From a bacterium (lineage in GTDB: Bacteria > Electryoneota > RPQS01), in assembly GCA_036504735.1 (NCBI GenBank), contig DASXUQ010000009.1:291204-355203 (forward strand): 64,000 nt of DNA, read 5' to 3'. Shown here piece after piece: positions 58,292 through 64,000 of this stretch (its first letter is position 1; each line of letters starts with the position of its first letter). A model generated the notes under the pieces. The model saw only the letters and a program-made list of their open reading frames with translations, was not told the DNA's origin and made no database searches. A program made the position numbers and the translations under genes.

Positions 58292-58318
58292 GGGGCGGAT
58301 CTTTCTAAGATCCGCCCC
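58292..58318 (+). terminator. probable terminator after the tetraheme gene
   Basis: GGGGCGGATCTT (58292-58303) pairs perfectly with AAGATCCGCCCC (58307-58318). A weak T stretch (GTTTTTAAAG) follows 8 nt later, so termination may be partial. Confidence 0.7.
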
Positions 58319-58591
58319 GGCCCCCCGTTTTTAAAGAAGAAGACTTAGAAATAGGAAAAGCGGACTTTCGACAGAGGTTGGTGGGAATATCCGCCTTATT
58401 GCTTGACATAGAGATGATCTTATTTGAAGATCCTTTGCATCAGAAGAGCATGGCCGGACAGCCGTTCGGTGGTGCGGCGGTGAGTAACCCGTAGGGGTTT
58501 TCGGACCGCGCCCGCCCGCGTTGCGCCCTCCCATGTGAAAGGATTCTCTAAAAACCGAGCCGTGAGCGAAGCACGACCCGAAGGAGTCATC
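58319..58591. other. spacer before the T9SS-tailed cytochrome gene
   Basis: A TTGACA at 58403-58408 lacks a matching -10 box. A short hairpin GATCTT/AAGATC lies near 58416-58432, followed by GC-rich sequence and an AAGGAG box before ATG 58592. No gene is visible. The element GGTGAGTAACCCGTAGG near 58478 resembles a conserved 16S rRNA segment but is isolated. Confidence 0.45.
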
Positions 58592-60310
58592 ATGGGAAGG
58601 CTATCGGTCTTCTTCCGGTTGGCGATGAGTCTGCTCTTTGTCACAGGGCTGCACCACCTTTCCTACGGGCAGCCTGTCTCGGATTGCCTGCCGTGTCACA
58701 CGCATTATGGGCAGATGATGTGGCCCACTAATCCGCACGCGCACACGCAAGAGCATGTTGCCGGGGAACTGGCAGCCAACTGGGCAGGGCAGCCGCCGGA
58801 TTCCGTGATCATCGGATCGCAGGCGGAAAACTGCATTGCCTGTCACGCTCCGCGCGCCGTGACTATCGGCGGGGGCATGACGGAATCGCAGGCGATGGGC
58901 TATTTCTTTTCCACGAGTGGCGGTGTCTACACCGATTCCACCCGTTCGCTGCATACAGACACCTGGCCCGATGTCACGTGTGTGAGCTGCCACCGTATGC
59001 CCACGTCGCATCCGGGTCAAATGCCTACTCTGGCACTGTTTAATTCGACCACCGCGCAGTATGATTCGGTACGCAATGTGTCGGAGCAGTGCGGGCAGTG
59101 CCATGGCGGGCTGCGCTTTGCGGATACGGACCATCAATTGTTCTCAGCCTGGCAGCAGAGCACCCACGGTCATCGCGGCCAGACCGACGTTGCCTCGGAG
59201 TTGGCGTCCGATTGGGCAGGCCGGACTCCGGCGGAAGTCATCAGCGGCCCGGATCCGGAAGATTGTATCCAGTGTCACGCACCGACGGCGGTGAAGCTGG
59301 ACGGCGGAATCACGGAAGTGCAGGTGCTCAACCGGTTCTTTACAACGGTGAACGGACGGTTTACCGCGAACACCACCGTGGCGGATACGGCGCACTGGCC
59401 GGACGTGGCCTGCAATTCCTGCCACGATCCGCACCAGCCGGATTCCATCGCGATTTACAATTCCGCCTTACGCCGTTACGATTATTTGCCGAGTAGAGAT
59501 CAACAGTGCGGACAGTGCCACGGAAATTTGCGCTTTGCGGGCACGGACCACTTAAGCTACAATATCGAGCAGGGAACCGGGGGAATCGGAGTTCCCGATC
59601 TGGTGACGATGCCGGGAACGCACTGTACGGATTGCCACATGCACCGCGGCGATACCGATGGTACGCACTCCAAGACGTACGAAGGCCATCGCTGGTCCGT
59701 GTTCACGCCGGAGTCAGACGGCTCGGTGAGCGCTTCCTGCACTGTTTGTCATGCCGGAATGAGCGCCGATTCGGCCCAAGCCACCGTGGATGCGTGGCGC
59801 GGGGAATTTGAGCAGCTCGCGGCGAGCGCCGGCCAGCGTGTGGCCCAAGCCGACAGCGCGCTGCAAGGCAGCACAGACAGCCTCCGGCTGCGGGACCTCG
59901 ACGAAGCGCAGCGCAATCTCCAGTTTGCGCAGTCGGACGAGAGCGGCGGCGCGCACAACCACACGTATGTGATGGCGTTGTTCAATGACGCGATCATCAA
60001 AGCGGATGGAATTCTGGGCACAGACGCTGCGCCCCGGGCGGTTCCTGAACGCTTCGCGCTTCTCCAGAATTACCCGAATCCGTTTAATCCTTCAACGCGG
60101 ATTCAGTTCAGCCTGGCAGCTCAAGTGCATGTGCGGCTGCAGGTGTACAATGAATTGGGTGAACGGGTAAGCACCCTGTTGGACGGCAGCCGGCCCGCCG
60201 GAACCTACACACTGATGTGGGACGGAAAGAATGCCGCCGCGGGAATCTATTTTTACCGGCTTGAAGCCGGCAGCTTCACCGAAACCAAGAAGATGCTTCT
60301 GATCCGCTGA
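58592..60310 (+). CDS. 9-heme extracellular cytochrome with type IX secretion C-terminal tail
   Basis: A 572-residue exported protein with nine CxxCH motifs (CLPCH, CIACH, CVSCH, CGQCH, CIQCH, CNSCH, CGQCH, CTDCH, CTVCH). Two halves repeat each other: VAGELAANWAGQPPDSVIIG ... CIACHAPRAVTIGGGMTE ... CVSCH ... CGQCHGGLRFADTDH against VASELASDWAGRTPAEVISG ... CIQCHAPTAVKLDGGITE ... CNSCH ... CGQCHGNLRFAGTDH. A helical section (about 400-470) resembles the C-terminal helices of multiheme nitrite-reductase-type proteins. The tail FALLQNYPNPFNPSTRIQFS and GIYFYRLEAGSFTETKKMLL is the FCB secretion (T9SS-like) sorting domain. AAGGAG before ATG 58592 sets the start. It predicts an exported, surface-located heme protein. 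Confidence 0.92.
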   Translation: MGRLSVFFRLAMSLLFVTGLHHLSYGQPVSDCLPCHTHYGQMMWPTNPHAHTQEHVAGELAANWAGQPPDSVIIGSQAENCIACHAPRAVTIGGGMTESQAMGYFFSTSGGVYTDSTRSLHTDTWPDVTCVSCHRMPTSHPGQMPTLALFNSTTAQYDSVRNVSEQCGQCHGGLRFADTDHQLFSAWQQSTHGHRGQTDVASELASDWAGRTPAEVISGPDPEDCIQCHAPTAVKLDGGITEVQVLNRFFTTVNGRFTANTTVADTAHWPDVACNSCHDPHQPDSIAIYNSALRRYDYLPSRDQQCGQCHGNLRFAGTDHLSYNIEQGTGGIGVPDLVTMPGTHCTDCHMHRGDTDGTHSKTYEGHRWSVFTPESDGSVSASCTVCHAGMSADSAQATVDAWRGEFEQLAASAGQRVAQADSALQGSTDSLRLRDLDEAQRNLQFAQSDESGGAHNHTYVMALFNDAIIKADGILGTDAAPRAVPERFALLQNYPNPFNPSTRIQFSLAAQVHVRLQVYNELGERVSTLLDGSRPAGTYTLMWDGKNAAAGIYFYRLEAGSFTETKKMLLIR

Positions 60311-60570
60311 GTTCGGCGGATTGGATGAGACGAATTTTTCGAACAACCACTGTCCACGCTCGTGGCGGGGTTGTGACCGGCCGGCGCTCTGAACGCCGTA
60401 GTGATTCTTTGGCGACGACCGGAAACATCAACCGACGCGGGCGTAGAAATTACGCAATCCGCGCCGAAGGTCAATTCTTGACACGCAGATACACAAGTGC
60501 GGATTGGCGAAAGTTTTCACAACTACCCCGCGGAAGAGTTTCCGCACATTGCTAAACCGCACGTCCCCCT
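60311..60570. other. spacer between the T9SS cytochrome and the Hmc-type operon
   Basis: No gene. It contains a short hairpin CGGCG/CGCCG (60382-60398) and a TTGACA at 60478 with no matching -10 box. The start of the FeS gene at 60571 has no obvious ribosome-binding site. Confidence 0.45.
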
Positions 60571-61521
60571 ATGGATCCATCACGACGACAATTCCTTAAG
60601 ACGGCCGGAGTGGCCGCCGCGGCTGCCGCCGCCGGGATTGTGGCCAAGCCACTCACGGCAGAGGCAAACGTTCATGTTGAGGCCAATCCGGACCGTTTCG
60701 GCGTCCTGACCGATACGACTCTGTGCATTGGCCTGAACTGCCGCCGCTGTGAAATCGCCTGCGCCAAGGAAAATGGGAACCCGCCCATTGACACACCGCC
60801 GGAAGACGAGTCCGTCTTCGACCATCTGCGCCGCACCCACGAGAATCAGTTCACGGTCGTCAACCGTTACCCGAATCCACACGGGGCGGACAAGCATCCG
60901 ATTTACGTCAAGAAGCAGTGTATGCACTGCGATGAGCCGGCCTGCTCCTCGGCCTGTTTTGTCAAGGCCCTGCGCAAGACCAAAGAAGGTCCGGTGGTGT
61001 ACGACGCCAGTGTCTGCGTCGGCTGCCGTTACTGCATGGTGGCCTGCCCGTTCGATATTCCGGCGTATGAATATCATAATCCGACCTCGCCCAAGGTGCG
61101 CAAGTGCACGATGTGCTATGCCACCCGCACCAGCCTCGGACGCAAGCCGGCCTGTGTGGAAGCCTGTCCCAAGGAAGTGATGACCTTCGGCAAGCGCAGC
61201 GATCTGATCAAACTGGCTTACGAAAAAATTCAGGCCGATCCGGTGCGCTATGAACGGCATCTTTACGGCGAGCATGAAGTGGGTGGCACAAGCTGGATGT
61301 TCCTGTCGGGTGCGCCGTTCGAAAAGATCGGCCTGCCGGAGCATCTGGGCGACGTGGGGCTTCCCGAATATCCGCGCAACTATCTGTCCGCGGCACCGCT
61401 GGTGATGGCGATCTGGCCAGCCCTGTGGGGCGGGCTGTATATGTTCACCAAGCGCCGCGACGAACTGGAAAAGCAGGAAAAGGAAAAGGGCCACGAAACC
61501 CATGATCAGGAGGAGAAGTAA
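60571..61521 (+). CDS. Tat-exported ferredoxin-type subunit of an Hmc-like complex (HmcB type)
   Basis: A 316-residue iron-sulfur protein. The Tat signal SRRQFLKTAGVAAAAAAAG opens it. Four [4Fe-4S] Cys groups follow: CIGLNCRRCEIAC (near residue 52), CMHCDEPACSSAC (near 118), CVGCRYCMVACPF (near 149) and CTMCYATRTSLGRKPACVEA (near 180). A C-terminal membrane anchor (LSAAPLVMAIWPALWGGLYM) precedes a charged tail. This matches HmcB/HybA-like electron-relay subunits facing the periplasm. Its stop overlaps the start of the NrfD-like gene (TAATG), so the two are tightly coupled. Confidence 0.92.
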   Translation: MDPSRRQFLKTAGVAAAAAAAGIVAKPLTAEANVHVEANPDRFGVLTDTTLCIGLNCRRCEIACAKENGNPPIDTPPEDESVFDHLRRTHENQFTVVNRYPNPHGADKHPIYVKKQCMHCDEPACSSACFVKALRKTKEGPVVYDASVCVGCRYCMVACPFDIPAYEYHNPTSPKVRKCTMCYATRTSLGRKPACVEACPKEVMTFGKRSDLIKLAYEKIQADPVRYERHLYGEHEVGGTSWMFLSGAPFEKIGLPEHLGDVGLPEYPRNYLSAAPLVMAIWPALWGGLYMFTKRRDELEKQEKEKGHETHDQEEK

Positions 61522-62750
61522 TGGCGGCTCCTTCTATCGGACGCCCCGCCGGCAGTGACTGGGTGCGGGAAAAGATCTTTTTGGGTATGACGCCGCGCGA
61601 GTATGTGCGCAGCCTGGTGACTCCGGGCAACGCGGTTGCGGCGGTGATTCTGGCGGTGGGACTGCCCATCACCTTTATCCGCTTCACGCAGGGGATGGGC
61701 GCAGTGTCGAATCTTTCCGACGCCAACCCGTGGGGAGTGTGGATTGCTTTTGACGTGCTGTGCGGCGTGGCGCTGGCCGCGGGCGGTTTTCTGACCGGCG
61801 GCGCGGTGCACCTGTTCGGCATGAAGGAATACAAGCCGTTGGTGCGGCCCGCGATCCTTACCGGATTTTTGGGCTACGCGCTGGTGGTGGTGGGACTGCT
61901 GTTCGACCTGGGCCGTCCGTGGCGTCTGCCCTATCCGATGATGGTGTCTTTGGGCACGACGTCGGTCCTGTTCGAAGTGGGCTGGTGTGTGGCGCTCTAT
62001 CTGATGTGCCAGGCGGTGGAAATGCTGCCGCCAGTCTTCGAATGGCTGGGCTACAAGAGACTGCGGCAATGGGCCGTGGGTCTCACCGCCGGAGCCACGG
62101 TTACGGCAGTCGTGCTCTCGACGTTGCACCAATCTTCACTTGGCGCGCTCTTTCTCATCGCTCCGGGAAAACTGCATCCGCTGTGGTACACGATGTATCT
62201 GCCGGTGTACTTTATCTGCAGTGCCATCGGCGGCGGCATCGGCATGATCATTTTCGAATCGTCGCTGTCGCACTCCTACTTCAAGGAGCAGACCAAGCAT
62301 CATCCGCATGGTGAATTCGACAAGCTGACCATCGGCCTCGGCAAGGCCGGCGCGGTGGTCATGTACATGAACTTCCTTCTGCGCTGGCTGGGTGTGGCGC
62401 ACGACAACCGCTGGGAACTTTTAACCACCGGCTGGGGCGCATGGTGGCTCGTGGAAGTGGTCGGATTTATCGGTCTGCCGTGTCTGGTATACCTTTGGGG
62501 ATACCGCAAGGACAACGTGCTGGCCATCCGCATCGCCGCCGTCTGGTCGGTGATCGGGCTGATCCTGAACCGCTTCAACGTCGGCCTGATCGCCTTCAAC
62601 TACACATCCACCGAGCGTTACGTCCCGCGCTGGACGGAAATCTGGGTCAGCGTGATGATTATCACGATTGGCGTTTTGATTTTCCGCTGGATGGTCAACC
62701 GCATGCCCATCCTCCTTCAGCATCCTGACTATGCCGGCGACGAACACTAA
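61521..62750 (+). CDS. NrfD/HmcC-type quinol-interacting membrane subunit
   Basis: A 409-residue protein with about ten membrane helices and no heme motif. It matches the polysulfide reductase NrfD/HybB/HmcC family (NAVAAVILAVGLPITFIRFT, then WGVWIAFDVLCGVALAAGGF, then GRPWRLPYPMMVSLGTTSVL, then STLHQSSLGALFLIAPGKLH). It would oxidise menaquinol in the membrane and pass electrons to the FeS subunit. It is followed after 18 nt by a tiny membrane-peptide gene and then by the multiheme cytochrome, the order of the Hmc complex of sulfate reducers. Confidence 0.92.
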   Translation: MAAPSIGRPAGSDWVREKIFLGMTPREYVRSLVTPGNAVAAVILAVGLPITFIRFTQGMGAVSNLSDANPWGVWIAFDVLCGVALAAGGFLTGGAVHLFGMKEYKPLVRPAILTGFLGYALVVVGLLFDLGRPWRLPYPMMVSLGTTSVLFEVGWCVALYLMCQAVEMLPPVFEWLGYKRLRQWAVGLTAGATVTAVVLSTLHQSSLGALFLIAPGKLHPLWYTMYLPVYFICSAIGGGIGMIIFESSLSHSYFKEQTKHHPHGEFDKLTIGLGKAGAVVMYMNFLLRWLGVAHDNRWELLTTGWGAWWLVEVVGFIGLPCLVYLWGYRKDNVLAIRIAAVWSVIGLILNRFNVGLIAFNYTSTERYVPRWTEIWVSVMIITIGVLIFRWMVNRMPILLQHPDYAGDEH

Positions 62751-62768
62751 GCGCGTGAGGACACACCC

Positions 62769-62897
62769 ATGAATTCGATGCAGGATTTCGCTCTCGTCAC
62801 TCAGGCCGCGGAGTATATCGTTGGCATGACCGGTCTGCTGCTGTTTGCCCTTCTCTGGAAAGCCTTAAGCAAACCGAAGAAGGGAGCGCGGGCATGA
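62769..62897 (+). CDS. 42-residue single-helix membrane peptide (HmcD-like position)
   Basis: A short frame, ATG at 62769 to TGA at 62897, encodes MNSMQDFALVTQAAEYIVGM and then TGLLLFALLWKALSKPKKGA ending RA: a short polar start, one membrane helix (about residues 17-33) and a basic tail. Its ATGA overlap with the next start (62894) shows translational coupling. In Hmc operons a small subunit of about 45-50 residues (HmcD) sits at the same place between the NrfD-like and other genes. Similarity beyond size and topology cannot be judged at this length, so the assignment rests on position. Confidence 0.7.
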   Translation: MNSMQDFALVTQAAEYIVGMTGLLLFALLWKALSKPKKGARA

Positions 62898-64000
62898 ATA
62901 CGAAATTAGAAATTAGAAATGAGAAATTAGAAAGAAGACAGTTTTCTTTCAGCGTTTCAGCATTTCAGCGTCTCAGCGTTTGCGCTTGGTTTTTTGGTCT
63001 TTTGGCCTTTTGCTCATTGAGTTTCGCCGCGCCGCAGACGTTTCAGAAGAAGCGGAATACGCCGGCGGATTGCGCGGCCTGCCATACCTGCAAGAACCCG
63101 GATCAGACTAATCCCTGTCTGACGCTCTGCCCGCGGCCCCGCGCCACGTCGCAGGACATTATTCACGCGCCGGAAACCGTGCTCCTGTATGAACTGGAAA
63201 ACGAGTACGAACCGGTGGCCTTCAATCACCGCACCCATGCCCAGATGTCGGCGATGGGCGGCGAATGCGCCGACTGCCATCACTTCGGCGAAGGCGGGCG
63301 GATCGAGGCCTGCAAGCAGTGCCACAGCCTGACCGCGTCCGAAGATATGCGGCAGCCGGGGCTGAAGGGCGCCTACCACCGCCAGTGCATGAAGTGCCAC
63401 GAGCAGTGGAGCGGCGAGACCAACTGCGAGAATTGTCACATCAAGAAGGGCATGCCCGGACCGCTGACGGCGGCCAATGTCGCCGGAGCCCCTCACGAGA
63501 CGCACATGCCCGGCAATCTGAAAGATATGCAGCAGCCGGACAAGAAAGTCTGGCAGTCTTCCTATAACGGCGGCACGGTGGTGACGCTGCATCACAAGAA
63601 CCACACCGAAAAGTACGGGATCGACTGCGCCGCCTGCCATCACGCCGAAGGCTGCGGAAGCTGCCACAGCAAGCAGGGCACCACGGCGCAGGTCAGCAAG
63701 AGCGAACAGGCTCTGCACGCCACGTGCAATGCCTGCCATGCCGAGATGAGCTGCGGCCAGTGCCATCAGCAGAGTGAAGCGGTGGCCTTCAACCATGACC
63801 GCACCGGATTCCAGCTTGGCAAGCAGCACTCGAAACTGCAGTGCAAGTCCTGCCACGGCGATCCGTACCACTTTACCAAGCCGAAAGCCGACTGCAACGG
63901 CTGCCACAACAACTTTGCCGAAGGCAAGTTCAACCATGCCGCTACGGGCGTTTCGCTGGACGAGAACCACAAGGAAATCGGCTGCGAAATCTGCCACGTA
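62894..64000 (+). CDS. multiheme cytochrome c of the Hmc type (HmcA-like), 3' end outside window
   Basis: A frame from ATG 62894 is open to the window edge (369 codons seen). It carries twelve CxxCH motifs so far: CAACH, CADCH, CKQCH, CMKCH, CENCH, CAACH, CGSCH, CNACH, CGQCH, CKSCH, CNGCH and CEICH. Regular AFNHRTHAQM and AFNHDRTGFQ segments supply extra His ligands, typical of class III high-molecular-weight cytochromes. The signal peptide is unusual: an n-region of about 35 residues encoded by A-rich low-complexity repeat (KLEIRNEKLERRQ) precedes a hydrophobic core ending FCSLSFAA. It is the periplasmic electron acceptor of the FeS/NrfD-like subunits upstream. Confidence 0.92.
   Translation, partial: MNTKLEIRNEKLERRQFSFSVSAFQRLSVCAWFFGLLAFCSLSFAAPQTFQKKRNTPADCAACHTCKNPDQTNPCLTLCPRPRATSQDIIHAPETVLLYELENEYEPVAFNHRTHAQMSAMGGECADCHHFGEGGRIEACKQCHSLTASEDMRQPGLKGAYHRQCMKCHEQWSGETNCENCHIKKGMPGPLTAANVAGAPHETHMPGNLKDMQQPDKKVWQSSYNGGTVVTLHHKNHTEKYGIDCAACHHAEGCGSCHSKQGTTAQVSKSEQALHATCNACHAEMSCGQCHQQSEAVAFNHDRTGFQLGKQHSKLQCKSCHGDPYHFTKPKADCNGCHNNFAEGKFNHAATGVSLDENHKEIGCEICHV

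Noticed and set aside
58466-58500. Segment resembling a conserved 16S rRNA stretch (GGTGAGTAACCCGTAGG)
   Set aside because: Only about 17 nt match, with no flanking rRNA sequence; taken as coincidence.

Overview
The window is GC-rich, densely coded bacterial DNA, almost certainly from an uncultured member of the Fibrobacterota-Chlorobiota-Bacteroidota (FCB) superphylum, of the Ignavibacteria / KSB1 / Zixibacteria kind. The evidence is an extracellular multiheme protein with a type IX secretion (YPNPFNPST-type) C-terminal tail, FCB-typical families (DUF4175, DUF4159, DUF4846, DUF3078, TolB-like propellers, carboxypeptidase-regulatory-like domains) and many outer-membrane barrels. The phylum itself cannot be fixed from the window. 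No rRNA, tRNA or CRISPR array was seen.

Layout. 1-15.3 kb: the 3' end of an unknown gene, two small membrane-protein genes, mfd, three tandem GT-C glycosyltransferase paralogues, three consecutive parvulin-type chaperone/isomerase genes (two lipoproteins and a SurA-like protein) and a DUF4846 gene. 15.4-31.1 kb: an AlbA_2 gene of unusual composition, small secreted and metal-binding proteins, a giant DUF4175 coiled-coil membrane protein, two PAP2 phosphatases, a TPR protein, an HtrA-like protease and a RelE/AbrB toxin-antitoxin pair. 31.1-34.0 kb: an AT-richer island with strong sigma70-like promoters, a two-gene cassette (duplicated-domain protein plus DUF3800 nuclease-like protein) and a probable small structured RNA. 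34-50.6 kb: cysteine synthase, beta-propeller and regulatory-like secreted proteins, an acyl-CoA-dehydrogenase-like/PhnD-like pair, two ABM-like proteins, a DtxR-type regulator, MscL with a zinc ribbon, two more GT-C proteins with GtrA and a CDP-alcohol phosphotransferase, a Cys/Met-metabolism lyase and a REP-associated transposase with its REP hairpins.

50.9-64 kb is the most striking part: a continuous c-type cytochrome locus. It encodes an outer-membrane barrel, a 12-heme periplasmic cytochrome, a 13-heme lipoprotein, System II cytochrome maturation (CcsA and ResB), a tetraheme c554-type cytochrome, a 9-heme protein with a type IX secretion tail, and an Hmc-type inner-membrane quinol-oxidising complex (Tat-exported four-cluster FeS protein, NrfD-like membrane subunit, 42-residue membrane peptide, and a multiheme cytochrome running off the window with 12 heme motifs visible). 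At least 50 heme-binding motifs are visible. Read together, these genes can form a path from menaquinol through the inner membrane, periplasm and outer membrane to the cell surface, i.e. extracellular electron transfer.

A second theme is dispersed repeats. A family of CCCCCTT/AAGGGGG palindromes recurs seven times, twice inside coding sequence. Several low-complexity repeats lie exactly at gene starts, where they encode signal peptides (genes at 12045, 14454, 29797 and 62894) or supply the ribosome-binding site and start codon (24308).
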